Origin: Halomicronema sp. CCY15110
Lineage (GTDB): Bacteria; Cyanobacteriota; Cyanobacteriia; Phormidesmidales; Phormidesmidaceae
Reading direction: 5' to 3'
Length of the DNA: 64,000 nucleotides
NCBI RefSeq assembly: GCF_016888165.1
Contig: NZ_JACSWC010000158.1
Span: 1-64,000, forward strand
In this document: piece by piece, positions 40,357-50,421 of the stretch
How the letters are laid out: every line of letters begins with the position of its first letter
Numbering within the stretch: the stretch's first letter is position 1
Made by a program: the position numbers and the translations under genes
The notes under the pieces: model-generated
What the model saw: the letters and a program-made list of their open reading frames with translations, nothing else
Database searches by the model: none
Told to the model about the DNA's origin: nothing

Positions 40357-42066
40357 CTAAGGCTTAACGTCATTCACCGAAGCCGCGATCGCCGCCGCTG
40401 GCATCAGTTCATCCAAAATCTGAAAGCGAATGTGGTTGATCGCTAAATGTCGCACCGACAGCTTCTCGGGTTTATCATCGGCATTGAGTCGGCTGAAGGG
40501 AATGCCCTTGCCCAGTTCTGTGTGATACCAGGCGAGGCCCATGAAATAGCGCTGCGGATAAGGCCCCCGTTCAATCACATCATCCACGTTGGATTCCATG
40601 GGCAGCCAGCCCACCCCCGGCACATAAAACTCCAGCCACACATGGTTAAAGTCGGGTTCTAACGGCAGGTGGCGATATTCGGGATGCGCCGGACATTTGT
40701 AACGGCCAATAGTGCGACAGGCAATGCCACTGAGCCGCGCCAGCGCCAACAACACCCCCACGTATTCCCCACAGGAGGCGACCCCCCGAGCGAGGGCCAC
40801 ATCGGGGGTGTCGATTTTGGGTTGAATGCCGTAGGAAAGGCAATCGTACACATAGTTCCGAATCCGCAACATCTTGCGCAAGACGTTCGTTTCCCGACCG
40901 GCCCCGTTCCGCGCTGCCTGCTGAATGATGGGAGTCTCCATCGAGAGTTCGTCATCATCAATTAGATACCGCTGAAAACCTGCCGGGAGGGACAAGTTGG
41001 CATCAATATCTTCAGGGGTGAGGAAATATTTCAAGCTATACATCTCGACGATCGCCCGCCACCCGACGAGGCCACCCTGAAAGGGCTGCAACTGGTCAAA
41101 CCGAAAGACCGCGACCGGCTGACCATCCTGTTCCTCGATGGTAAAAGGATGGCCAATCGGTTCCACCTGCCGCACCCGCTGGCGCTGAGTATTGGCGGGT
41201 AGCGCGATGCGCCATTCCACATTGTTGAGGCTCACAGCATCCAGCTGAGACAACTCCTCGACATAGGAAATCTCGATAAGGAAACCGTTGGACAGGGTGT
41301 AACGCTCATCGGAATTAACGTAGAGATGCAGGGGATGAATGAAGGTGCGATCGCGAAACGCCAATTCCAAGGGCGACTCGCTGTTGGGGTTATCGCGCAA
41401 ATAGGGTTCTTCGTCGGCATAGACGACATAGCAAGTAGGCTCACCGTCGCCGTCTGGAGCGTAGAACGTAATGCCCGTAGGGGAGGTGAAGGGCGTTAGA
41501 GCGCTCAGTTGAATTGCCCCGGTTCTGGGATTCAGGCAATAGACGGTTTGCTCATCACGATCGCAGACCCAGAGCCCTGATTCATTTACCGTCAGGGTTT
41601 CGGCCCCGATCCCCGGCTGCGGAAACTTGCCCAGCTTCGCCCCACTGCTGCGTTCGAATAGATGGATATAGCCCGACTTTTGAGAGCTGACGTAGACGGT
41701 GGCATCCCAAACGGCCACCCCATCAGCAGGATAGGGCAACCGCGCAAAAAAGGTTGGTTTCAACGTGTCGCGATCGCACCAAAAAACGGACTCATCCTGC
41801 GTGAACCAAAACGTATCGTCGGCGAGGGACAAGCCCCCCACGCCCATCCAGTCCTTATCTTCGAGCTGATAAGGATTCAAGATGACGGTGTTGTTAGTTT
41901 GCGGATCAATGGCGACCAGATAGCCGCGCACCGTATCAATGGAGTACAGGCGATCGCCATCGGTAGCCAGTCCTGACAGAGCATAGACCCCGATCGGGCG
42001 AATTGTAGACGGTCGCGCAGTTGCGCCGGGAAACCCCTGCTCAGATTTAGACATAAACGAAACCAA
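40357..42066 (-). CDS. Beta-propeller plus transglutaminase-like protein
   Basis: A 569-aa two-part protein. Residues ~20-230 show repeated strands with the feel of an NHL/SMP30-type propeller (GLATDGDRLYSIDTVRGYLV; GLWVCDRDEQTVYCLNPRTG). Residues ~270-350 are a beta-rich linker. Residues ~390-530 are a transglutaminase-like domain with nucleophile cysteine in GVASCGEYVGVLLALARLSG and histidine in FNHVWLEFYVPGVGWLPME. These residues fit a cysteine protease or amidase of the transglutaminase superfamily. There is no signal peptide, so it is cytosolic. ATG 42066 or 42054 may start the protein. It lies upstream of the XRE regulator on the same strand. Confidence 0.8.
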   Translation of the reverse strand: MVSFMSKSEQGFPGATARPSTIRPIGVYALSGLATDGDRLYSIDTVRGYLVAIDPQTNNTVILNPYQLEDKDWMGVGGLSLADDTFWFTQDESVFWCDRDTLKPTFFARLPYPADGVAVWDATVYVSSQKSGYIHLFERSSGAKLGKFPQPGIGAETLTVNESGLWVCDRDEQTVYCLNPRTGAIQLSALTPFTSPTGITFYAPDGDGEPTCYVVYADEEPYLRDNPNSESPLELAFRDRTFIHPLHLYVNSDERYTLSNGFLIEISYVEELSQLDAVSLNNVEWRIALPANTQRQRVRQVEPIGHPFTIEEQDGQPVAVFRFDQLQPFQGGLVGWRAIVEMYSLKYFLTPEDIDANLSLPAGFQRYLIDDDELSMETPIIQQAARNGAGRETNVLRKMLRIRNYVYDCLSYGIQPKIDTPDVALARGVASCGEYVGVLLALARLSGIACRTIGRYKCPAHPEYRHLPLEPDFNHVWLEFYVPGVGWLPMESNVDDVIERGPYPQRYFMGLAWYHTELGKGIPFSRLNADDKPEKLSVRHLAINHIRFQILDELMPAAAIAASVNDVKP

Positions 42067-42284
42067 CTCCCGACTGCCGTTAGGATCTTTAACAACGGAT
42101 CACGGCACTCATTATAGGGATTCCTGCCCGCTTTACATCGTCCGTTCAGCCATGACATCTGCTCACGATGACAATTGGTTGCCCGCGCCCAAATGAGACA
42201 GCTTTTGCGATCGCCCTCGCCTGAATCCGCTATGCTGACAGCCATGCCAATTCTACGGAGATCACGATTTTGGGGTCTGAGGTC

Positions 42285-43145
42285 ATGAATTCAGCCGTTG
42301 CCCCCTTACCCACGCCGGGGCGAGCGTGGCACGGGCAAGCCACCCTCACGTTTGAACGCCGGGGCGAGCGCACGGTGCCGCAAGCGCAAACCCAAGCGCC
42401 GCTGAAGGTGCAGCGACCGTTTTATCCCGAGGGACCGAGCCTTTGTCAGTCAGTGTTACTGCACACGGCTGGGGGCATGGTGGGGGGCGATCGCCTCAGC
42501 TATGATCTACACCTCAAAGCTAACGCTCACGCTCTGGTCACCACGGCAGCAGCGGCGAAAATTTACCGTGATCATCCCCAACCCGCCCAGGTCAACGGCA
42601 CCGTTCGCGTTGAACCGGGAGCCTGGTTGGAATGGTTGCCCCAGGAAGCGATCGTGTTTGAAGGCGCGCAATACCATCAAAACTGGCGGGTTGACCTGGC
42701 GGCCCAGGCCCATTGGCTCGGGTGGGATGTGCTCCGGTTGGGGCGCACGGCACGGGGCGAACGGTTTTGCCAAGGCGAGGTGCGATCGCGGTTTGAAGTG
42801 TGGCACGATGGCCAGCTGATTTGGCTGGATCCGCAACGACTCGTCGGCAGCAAAACGCTGTGGCAAAGCCCCCATGGGTTAAACGGCTGCCCCGTCATTG
42901 GCACGCTGGTGTGGGTTGGCGCTGTTCCCACGGACGAGGTGATCACAGCGGTTCGCGCCATCTGGGAGCAGCAGCCCAATCCCCAGGGCGAAGCTGGCGT
43001 GACCGCCCTACAGCGAGGTTTACTCTGTCGCTATCGCGGCGCATCGACTAGCGCCGCCCGCCGCTGGTTTATACAAGTTTGGCAATTGCTGCGGCCCCAC
43101 TATAGCGACACTGCGGCGACCATTCCCCGCGTCTGGCAACGTTAA
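42285..43145 (+). CDS. ureD: Urease accessory protein UreD
   Basis: A 286-aa chaperone for nickel insertion into urease, acting with UreF and UreG on the apo-enzyme. Conserved blocks: SVLLHTAGGMVGGDRL, ALVTTAAAAKIYR, WLEWLPQEAIVFEGA, and the C-terminal CRYRGASTSAARRWFIQVW. ATG 42285 fits the usual N terminus (MNSAVAPLP leading into AWHGQATLTFERRG); an upstream TTG at 42270 is possible. No other urease genes are in the window, so ureD is not followed here by ureABC. The opposite-strand GT39 gene ends 19 bases after its stop. Confidence 0.93.
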   Translation: MNSAVAPLPTPGRAWHGQATLTFERRGERTVPQAQTQAPLKVQRPFYPEGPSLCQSVLLHTAGGMVGGDRLSYDLHLKANAHALVTTAAAAKIYRDHPQPAQVNGTVRVEPGAWLEWLPQEAIVFEGAQYHQNWRVDLAAQAHWLGWDVLRLGRTARGERFCQGEVRSRFEVWHDGQLIWLDPQRLVGSKTLWQSPHGLNGCPVIGTLVWVGAVPTDEVITAVRAIWEQQPNPQGEAGVTALQRGLLCRYRGASTSAARRWFIQVWQLLRPHYSDTAATIPRVWQR

Positions 43146-43164
43146 CTCAACGGCAAACCAGTCG

Positions 43165-45009
43165 TTAGACCGGCTTGGCGGAATTGCCCCGACAGCTAAA
43201 GTGCAGATATAGATAGCCGCCTTTATTGCCTTGGGGTTGGTCAGCCGCCAACTGACAGATCGAGGGAGTTGCCATGATGAGCGGATCGGCCGGATCGATT
43301 TCGGAGCGGATTACCCACAGATCCGTCGGGTCGGTGAACTGACTGACTAGATTAGCAAAGCTCTCAGTCACAGGACGCGCCACACCATAGCCTTGCTTAA
43401 TGGCAAAAAAGATGGGTTGGGATGACCAGCCACTGGCCGCATGGCCAGGGTGAAAGTTGCGCTCGATCTCCCATCCGAGGCTGAGAAACTTGGCCCCAAT
43501 AACGGTAGGCTCGGCGAAAATTTTCTCCGTGGAAGCGATCGCAATCGGCTGGGAAGAATGCGCCTGCATGAAGGGGATGAAGCGATCCGGGGCGTAGTAT
43601 TTGGGAAAAGCAAAATTATTCACCACCATCAGCGCACTCAGCAGTCCGGCCACCCAAACCCCCAGCACAAATTGCCGCCCACTGAGGCGACGCTGGCTAA
43701 ACGGTAAAGCTACACTCAGGGCTTCGGCGGGCGATCGCCCCGGCCAGTAAGTGGCAAAAATGCCCCCGGCCAAAATCATGAGCGCCGGGTAGTAGGTAAA
43801 CATGTACCGCAATCCGCGCGTAATATCAGACCCCTGACCGTAGCAAATTAGCGCAAACAGCCCCAGCATCGCCAACCCAAAGCCTCCCATAATCACCAGT
43901 CCGATATGGCCTTCGGGATGACGATTGAGCAGCCGTGCTCCCCGCATCATCGCTGGGACAAATATCACGATGAACCCCAAGGTCAGCACGATGGAAACCG
44001 CGATAAACGCCATCTGCCCAGGACTTTGGGCAAAAAAGTTGGCGGGCGTGACAAAACTCGTCACCATCGCCGCAAAACTCTGGGCGATCGGGTTGATGAA
44101 CTTCATGAGCGAAGCGTCTTCTTCTTTCAGGAAGGTGGTTTGGGGACTACCGTAGAAATTGATCAACACGGGCAACCAAAGCAAAATGCTGACCGTCGTC
44201 ATCAGCGCCACCCCATAGATTCGTCGCCAGCGGCGATGCCACAGCACCGCGCCCCCCTCACGACGCCACTGCTGATAAGCGATCGCCACCAGCACCATAC
44301 CCTCCGCCGTAAAGCTCAACGCCGAAAAGTAGTGATTGGCAAACCCCAAGGCATTGATGAAAATCCACCCGCAGCACAACCGCCAACTCGGCGCATTGCC
44401 CGCCAAGATTGAACGGGCGGCGATCGCAAAGCATCCTAGCGACAGACTGATCAGGGTGATGGCTAAGCCATAATGTCGGGCCTCCTGCGACAAAAATAGG
44501 CTGAACGGCGACACCGCCATAAACGCCGCGCTCAACACCCCCGCCCATTTTGATCGAAAGGTATGCTGGCTGGCCCAGTAAATCACGGGAATGGCCGCCG
44601 CTCCCCAAAGCGCGGAAAAGAGTCGAGCGATCGGCAGCGAAGCCGTCACGCCAGCGGTTGAAAACAGATCCATCCACAGGTGAGCCAGCATGAAATACAG
44701 TGGCGGATGGTTATTTTCTTGCAACAGGAACCGAGCGGCATCAAGCGGCGTCGCGCCCGCCTGAGCCCGAATCGGTTGCAGCAGCGCGTCCAGATCCACC
44801 AGCTGATCCACCGGCAACGACAAGCTGCTGTTCCCCAAGCTAAAAATGACGGTGCTCACCTCATCCATCCAAACCGTCTTGAGGTCGAGGTTGCTCACCC
44901 GGAGCAGCAACCCTAACAGAAACAACGCCAGCACCCAAACCCAAGTCGACTGAGTCGATTGAGATGCCTTAATCCGGCTCTTTTCTGGTGGACGCAACAC
45001 TGGATTCAA
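43165..45009 (-). CDS. GT39-type membrane glycosyltransferase
   Basis: A 614-aa polytopic protein of the ArnT/PMT-like GT-C superfamily that uses a polyprenyl-phosphate sugar donor. About 11-13 hydrophobic segments are visible. The first periplasmic loop carries the acidic motif KTVWMDEVST (residues ~48-57), the expected catalytic aspartate/glutamate site. NNHPPLYFMLAHLWM is typical of the family, and the C-terminal ~150 residues are periplasmic. The acceptor (protein, lipid or glycan) is unknown. It is convergent with ureD. The length (~600 aa) agrees with cyanobacterial glycosyltransferase family 39 proteins. Confidence 0.85.
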   Translation of the reverse strand: MNPVLRPPEKSRIKASQSTQSTWVWVLALFLLGLLLRVSNLDLKTVWMDEVSTVIFSLGNSSLSLPVDQLVDLDALLQPIRAQAGATPLDAARFLLQENNHPPLYFMLAHLWMDLFSTAGVTASLPIARLFSALWGAAAIPVIYWASQHTFRSKWAGVLSAAFMAVSPFSLFLSQEARHYGLAITLISLSLGCFAIAARSILAGNAPSWRLCCGWIFINALGFANHYFSALSFTAEGMVLVAIAYQQWRREGGAVLWHRRWRRIYGVALMTTVSILLWLPVLINFYGSPQTTFLKEEDASLMKFINPIAQSFAAMVTSFVTPANFFAQSPGQMAFIAVSIVLTLGFIVIFVPAMMRGARLLNRHPEGHIGLVIMGGFGLAMLGLFALICYGQGSDITRGLRYMFTYYPALMILAGGIFATYWPGRSPAEALSVALPFSQRRLSGRQFVLGVWVAGLLSALMVVNNFAFPKYYAPDRFIPFMQAHSSQPIAIASTEKIFAEPTVIGAKFLSLGWEIERNFHPGHAASGWSSQPIFFAIKQGYGVARPVTESFANLVSQFTDPTDLWVIRSEIDPADPLIMATPSICQLAADQPQGNKGGYLYLHFSCRGNSAKPV

Positions 45010-45274
45010 GCCGCTGACCTCACCTACAGAGATAACTCAATCGTTAATCATAGTATCTGTATCGGTGGCCAATACTGATCCAGAGCGCTGCCCTTCTCTT
45101 CCAGCGTTCACGGCAATGGATGGGTGCCGAAGATTCGCGATCGCGACGGTCAGATTCAATCAGATGTGAGTAGTCAGGAGGCATCAACGCGATGCGAGAG
45201 CGATCGCACAGAGTGAGGGATCGGCATCAGTGGAGATTGCTGCGAAATCACCGCCCGGCGAGGGAAATCAGTCC

Positions 45275-46327
45275 CTACGGATAAAAACTTTGCTTAGGTA
45301 ACCCCATCTGTTGATCTAGACCGTGCATCAGGTTGAAACACTGAACGGCCTGTCCGGCCTGACCTTTCATCAAATTATCAATCGCGGACATGACAATGAC
45401 TCGTCCCGTGCGGGCATCGACCTCAATCCCGAGATAACAGCGATTAGTGCCCCAAGCCCACTTGGTTTGCGGATAAACCCCCGTGGGCAACACTGTAATC
45501 CAGGGCGATCGCCGATAAAACGTACTGTAAATCGTGTGCAAATCTTCGCGCACCAGACCCGGATCACGGAGATTGGCATACACCGTTGATAAAATGCCGC
45601 GCACCATGGGCACTAAGTGTGGCGTAAATTGCACCATCACCTCTCGACCCGCCAAACGAGAACAAATTTGTTCGATTTCTGGGGTATGGCGATGTTTGGT
45701 CACGCCATAGGCCGCCAATGAGTTATCGGCTTCAGCCAACAACAGATGTTCTTTCGCTTGGCGACCACCGCCAGAGGTGCCTGATTTCGCGTCAATGATT
45801 AGGCTATCCGGTTGGGCTAACCCTTGCTTCAGCAGCGGGGCGATCGCCAACAAACTAGCGGTAGGGTAACACCCCGGACACCCCACCAAGCGAGTCTCCG
45901 CCAGGCCCTCACCAAACAGCTCGGGCAAGCCATACACCGCCTGTTGGTTCGTGCCCGCGTCAGAGCGATCGCTGCCATACCAGGTCTGATAGATCTCTAA
46001 GCTGGCAAATCGGTAATCCGCCGACAAGTCCAACACCTTGCAGCCCCGCTCCAACAGCTGCGGCGCTAGCTCACAAGCAAGACCATTGGGCAGCGACAGG
46101 AACACCACATCACAGCGGTTCACAATCACATCAACACTAACGGTCTCGACCGTCAGCGGTACCGCCAAATGGGGATAAATCTCGACATATTCACGCCCGG
46201 CGCTGCTGTTGCCCCCGAGATACGTAATGTCAGCATGAGGATGCTCACTCAGCAACCGCACCAATTGCACGCCGCCATAGCCCGAAGCGCCGACAATCCC
46301 GACCCGAAGTTGTTTAGACTCGCCCAT
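45275..46327 (-). CDS. argC: N-acetyl-gamma-glutamyl-phosphate reductase
   Basis: NADPH-dependent reduction of N-acetylglutamyl phosphate to the semialdehyde, third step of arginine synthesis. The 350-aa protein starts with the Rossmann motif [10 protein letters not shown] (residues 10-19). It contains the nucleophile C153 in [13 protein letters not shown] and [15 protein letters not shown], and the substrate motif [16 protein letters not shown]. It is complete and typical. It stands alone, as arg genes usually do in cyanobacteria. About 265 bases separate its stop from the GT39 gene's start. Confidence 0.95.
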   Translation of the reverse strand: MGESKQLRVGIVGASGYGGVQLVRLLSEHPHADITYLGGNSSAGREYVEIYPHLAVPLTVETVSVDVIVNRCDVVFLSLPNGLACELAPQLLERGCKVLDLSADYRFASLEIYQTWYGSDRSDAGTNQQAVYGLPELFGEGLAETRLVGCPGCYPTASLLAIAPLLKQGLAQPDSLIIDAKSGTSGGGRQAKEHLLLAEADNSLAAYGVTKHRHTPEIEQICSRLAGREVMVQFTPHLVPMVRGILSTVYANLRDPGLVREDLHTIYSTFYRRSPWITVLPTGVYPQTKWAWGTNRCYLGIEVDARTGRVIVMSAIDNLMKGQAGQAVQCFNLMHGLDQQMGLPKQSFYP

Positions 46328-47354
46328 AGTTTTCGCATCTAGCCAATGTCAAAAATTCACCCTATTGGGGAACAAGCATAACGGTAAATAAGCTTGCTGT
46401 TATCTGATTAATTTGTGACAGAACTTTATCGTAATTGAGTGATTAAGGTCACCAGGGTCATCCTGAACATAACCACATCCGCTGCCCTTCAGCCGTTGCC
46501 GCACTTTGACATAAATTTGAGAGTCCAGTCTAGAGAGCGCAAATGTTGTCAATGCATCAATGCTTGAGGACATACCGAATCGCCGGCGATCGCGACTCGT
46601 GACACAAAACTGGGACTCACTTGCGGCAATAGCACTCCTACAGATCTCCATCAAGCCAACGACAGTCCGCAACCTTATGAGCTCTGGAAGATGGATGCAT
46701 CACCGGAAATGGCTCGATTGGGTAATCCTCCTCAAAGCAAAGCGACCATTCAATCGGCCTATCCTGCTATGACGAGCTACAAATCTAGCGGGCCAAGGAA
46801 TCTTCTGAATGTCTCTACCAATCAACATTTTTCCTAAGACGGCCACGGGTTACTGCTACGACCATCCCAGCAATTGTCCGCCCCTGCTGCCATAAGTATC
46901 CTCAGTGGTTGACATCAAATGCCCAGACAAGGAAAAGTGCCCCTAACCTCACACCTATTGCACTTAACATACGGAGACCTAAATGGTAAAAATAGCTTCA
47001 TGAAAGCACCCTCTTACCCGTCGGAAACACGTAGGCAGCCCCAGGCGCTACCTACGTGTTTCAAAAGCACTGAAACGCCTGTAGATCGCCTTGTAAAGCT
47101 GACAGTCCCTATGCCAAGCCGCTTTAGCCCATGGCTTACACAAAATCCGGAAATTTGAAATTTCCCGTAACATCCCTGTGTTTGTTTAGGGTATATCAAG
47201 GCTTAAATAGTAAATGAGACGTATGTAAAGTGCTTAGCCCTAAGTCGCACATACGGCTCAGGTGTTAAGTCTACGCACAATCTCTGTTACGCTTCTTGCC
47301 CCTTGTTGACGTACAGAAAACTACCATCACAACAATCAGTCAGGTGCATAAGCC
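46328..47354. other. Gene-free ~1 kb region with palindromes
   Basis: No gene can be supported. A perfect 12-bp hairpin, gaaacacgtagg (47023-47034) with cctacgtgtttc (47050-47061), and an exact palindrome ggaaattt-g-aaatttcc (47148-47164) are present. On the plus strand an open stretch without a good start (46568-46837) contains YELWKMDASPEMARLG; it could be the remnant of a gene. The last 120 bases carry the promoter of the small exported protein at 47355. Confidence 0.45.
47023..47061. repeat. Perfect inverted repeat (hairpin)
   Basis: Twelve-base perfect arms (47023-47034, 47050-47061) around a 15-base GC-rich loop. There is no T-run, so it is more likely a repeat or protein-binding structure than a terminator. 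Confidence 0.6.
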
Positions 47355-47546
47355 ATGAAATCTTTACTCATTCAACTACTTGTCCTACCTCGCGGTTTAC
47401 TCTGCTTAGGTCTTCTCTGTAGCGCTAGCTTGGTGCTTTTGAGCATCCCCACTGAGACCTTGGCCGATGGGGGCGGCGATGAGTTTCCGGGGCAGCGTCG
47501 TGGAGGCGGCACCCATGTCACGATACAAGCAACGGACGTTCGTTAA
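47355..47546 (+). CDS. Small exported Gly-rich peptide
   Basis: A 63-aa protein with a long N-terminal signal segment (about residues 3-37; a basic PRG interrupts the hydrophobic run) and a tiny mature part reading GGGDEFPGQRRGGGTH before the end. That short motif, an acidic/FPG/RR/GGGT arrangement, resembles the N-terminal part of larger secreted proteins found next to CHASE2 genes in cyanobacteria. It may be a truncated or miniature member. It precedes the CHASE2-GGDEF-EAL gene by 232 bases on the same strand. Confidence 0.5.
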   Translation: MKSLLIQLLVLPRGLLCLGLLCSASLVLLSIPTETLADGGGDEFPGQRRGGGTHVTIQATDVR

Positions 47547-47778
47547 TCTATCTACAACTAACTTCCAAAATTTTCGTAGGTAAGGCCAACTTAATTAGTT
47601 GCTTCTGATTGGGTTTCTCACCGTAGGATTACGAATTATTTTCGTTGCCTAAAGGTTGGGGAAAAAGTGCTGAACATTAAGCCACAGTCTGCGTCTAACC
47701 GGAGTAGTGCCGCTAGGGTGAGTATATAGAGATCAATGCCTTTGAACTCTTATTTACCAAGGCAATCCATTCAGCAGT

Positions 47779-50340
47779 GTGGCTCACATGGTGCGATCGC
47801 CCTTACCGCTAACCCAAACAGTTAAACCCATAATTAGCCGATTGACACAGTCGTTGCCATTTAGCGGGCGTTCAATTTTGATTGCGACCTTGTTGGCGAC
47901 GACTTTAATCACTGGAGCTAAATCCTTAGGGGGACTACAGCGATTCGAGCTCTTCATTTATGATTCGCTGGTTAGGCTCAAACGAGACGAAGGACAAGAT
48001 CCCCGTTTGATCGTCGTCGGCATTAAAGAAACTGATATCCAGAAATATGGGCATCCCCTCTCTGACGGTGAAGTTGCCGAAGTTTTGCAGATTATCCAGA
48101 GACACAACCCCAAAGTGGTTGGTTTAGACATCTATCGCAAAACAGAGCATCCGCCAGGGTTATCTGACTTAAAGACACAACTCTCAGCTAGTAATCTCAT
48201 TGCCATCACCAATGTCGGTACCGACCCCAGTATCGGCGAAGTGCCGCCGCCCGATAGCGTGCCCTGGGAGCGAGTGGGCTTCAATGATTTCAGTATCGAT
48301 CCCGACGGGGTCGTACGACGTGGACTCCTGTTTGTGAGCGCGCCGGATCGTCCCTTCTACTCCTTTGCTTTGCGTTCCGTACTGGCCTACCTGCCCCAAA
48401 ATGAAACGCTCTTTGAATACGACGAGGATGCACTTCACATCAACGGTCAGCAGATTCCCCGCTTGGATGCGAAATCAGGGGGATACCAAAACGCCGACGA
48501 CCGGGGATACCAAACTCTCATGCGCTTTCGAGCGCGAACGGAGGTAGCAGAAGTCATTTCCATCGAAGATGTCATGCAGGGAAATTTTGAGCCCGCACAG
48601 TTCGACGGCAAGATCGTATTAATTGGGTCTGTAGCCCCGAGTCTCAAGGACGAGTTTTTCACACCCTACAGCGCTAGCCGAGACGATCAGTTCAAGATGG
48701 CTGGGGTGGTTGTACATGCACAGATTATCAGTCAACTGTTAGATATTGCCGAGGGACGAGCCGCTCAATATGCCTTTTTGCCGCCAGCTGGAGAACTGCT
48801 GTGGCTATTTGCCTGGGCTGGTTTAGCCAGTTTTCTGACCTGGAAAATTCGGCGTCCTGAAATTTTATTATTGGCTGGTATTGCTCTCCCAGTAGCACTG
48901 TTCGGGATTGGATGGGTCGCACTATCAGAATTTGTATGGCTGCCTATCTTTGAACCGCTGCTGGGCATTTTGGGTGCAGGAACATTAGTGATTGTACAAA
49001 AGTCAATTTACCGTACAACCTACGATAGTCTGACCGATTTACCGGGACGAGAAGTCTTTTTACTGCAAATTCAACGAGCCCTTAATAGCCAGAAAAATAA
49101 CCCTGTAATTGTAGCATTTCTGGATGTTGATCGCTTTCAAATCATCAACAAAAGCTTGGGGCATTTTGCGGGCGATCGCGTCCTTATAGAAATTGCCAAA
49201 CGCTTACGTAACATGTTGGGTGAGTATGGGCAAGTGGCCCGCGTTGGTGGAGATGAGTTTGCGATTTTATTCCATAATATCAGTCAAGTCGAGGTCAAAA
49301 CATTCTTGGATGATATGCGTGGCAAACTGTCGAGTCCAATGATGTTAGGGAAGCATCGCCTATCGATTTCGGCCAGTGTGGGGTTGGCGATCGCTCAGGC
49401 TAACTATGGGCAAACCCCAGAAGAACTTTTGCGGGATGCTCACACTGCAATGTATCGAGCCAAAGCACTGAAAGAGGCACAGTTTCAGGTTTTTTCAAAC
49501 GATATGCGAGAGGAAGCGGTCGCCCGCTTGGACCTAGAAAGTGATCTGATTAAGGCTTTAGAAGACAAGGAATTTTCTCTCTTTTATCAGCCAATTATCC
49601 ACCTCAAAACAGGCAAGATTTCTGGCTTTGAAGCCCTTATTCGCTGGAACCAAGAAGAGCGGGGATTGATTTCACCCAACGATTTTATTCCTGTAGTGGA
49701 AGAAACTGGGATGATTATTCCTTTAGGGGCGTGGATCATTAAAACTGCATGTCAACAGATTCAACTTTGGCATGAACAGTTCCCAGAACTCTCCCTCAAG
49801 ATGAACGTGAATCTATCACGAAGACAGTTTGATCAATTAGATTTAGTACCACAAATAAAAACCATCTTGCAACAGCTCAATTTACCCGGTCATTATCTAC
49901 AACTAGAGATTACCGAAAGTATGATTATGCGTGATGTGGAGGCTGCGCATAATTTAATGATGGAGCTGAAAGCATTAGGCATGCAGTTGGCAATTGACGA
50001 TTTTGGGACCGGTTATTCATCGCTGAGTTATTTGCACCGATTTCCTACCGATACGCTCAAAATTGATCGCTCATTTGTCAGCAGCATGGAAAACAGCGCT
50101 GAAGATCATGACATTGTTGAAACCATCATTAGTTTGGGACAAAAGCTCAGTATGAAGTTGGTTGCTGAAGGCATTGATAGCCCAGAACAACTCAGACTGC
50201 TAAAAATTGCTGGCTGTCATTACGGTCAGGGATACTTTTTCTCACGCCCTTTATCTGCTGAACAGGCGACTCATTTTATTGAGCAAAGTCTGGGCGCAAC
50301 CGCTCCATTTGAAAGTGCCTCTATGGGGGTAGAGCCCTAA
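47779..50340 (+). CDS. CHASE2-GGDEF-EAL c-di-GMP enzyme
   Basis: An 853-aa membrane sensor that can make and break cyclic di-GMP. An N-terminal helix (about 29-46) and extracytoplasmic CHASE2 sensor (about 50-330; VVGLDIYRKTEHPPG, RFRARTEV) precede three transmembrane helices (about 335-410). The GGDEF domain (about 420-580) has an intact GGDEF at 490-494, and the EAL domain (about 595-840) an intact EAL at 618-620 with DDFGTGYSSLSYL and KIDRSF. Both active-site motifs are complete, so either or both activities may operate under control of the sensor. No PAS domain is present. It follows the small exported peptide gene on the same strand. Confidence 0.92.
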   Translation: MAHMVRSPLPLTQTVKPIISRLTQSLPFSGRSILIATLLATTLITGAKSLGGLQRFELFIYDSLVRLKRDEGQDPRLIVVGIKETDIQKYGHPLSDGEVAEVLQIIQRHNPKVVGLDIYRKTEHPPGLSDLKTQLSASNLIAITNVGTDPSIGEVPPPDSVPWERVGFNDFSIDPDGVVRRGLLFVSAPDRPFYSFALRSVLAYLPQNETLFEYDEDALHINGQQIPRLDAKSGGYQNADDRGYQTLMRFRARTEVAEVISIEDVMQGNFEPAQFDGKIVLIGSVAPSLKDEFFTPYSASRDDQFKMAGVVVHAQIISQLLDIAEGRAAQYAFLPPAGELLWLFAWAGLASFLTWKIRRPEILLLAGIALPVALFGIGWVALSEFVWLPIFEPLLGILGAGTLVIVQKSIYRTTYDSLTDLPGREVFLLQIQRALNSQKNNPVIVAFLDVDRFQIINKSLGHFAGDRVLIEIAKRLRNMLGEYGQVARVGGDEFAILFHNISQVEVKTFLDDMRGKLSSPMMLGKHRLSISASVGLAIAQANYGQTPEELLRDAHTAMYRAKALKEAQFQVFSNDMREEAVARLDLESDLIKALEDKEFSLFYQPIIHLKTGKISGFEALIRWNQEERGLISPNDFIPVVEETGMIIPLGAWIIKTACQQIQLWHEQFPELSLKMNVNLSRRQFDQLDLVPQIKTILQQLNLPGHYLQLEITESMIMRDVEAAHNLMMELKALGMQLAIDDFGTGYSSLSYLHRFPTDTLKIDRSFVSSMENSAEDHDIVETIISLGQKLSMKLVAEGIDSPEQLRLLKIAGCHYGQGYFFSRPLSAEQATHFIEQSLGATAPFESASMGVEP

Positions 50341-50421
50341 TGATCAAAATGATTGCGGCGCTTGAGGTAGGAAAGCCCGGTAAAATTATGTTGCTTGTAA
50401 CTTTACTGTAAACAGCAATAA

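Noticed and set aside
42285-43145. A urease operon
   Set aside because: Only ureD is present; the neighbours are a glycosyltransferase and a transglutaminase-like gene, so no ureABC follows here.
46568-46837. An open stretch with YELWKMDASPEMARLG-like sequence
   Set aside because: It has no credible start upstream and only a 49-aa piece after the internal ATG; could be a gene remnant but no family can be named.
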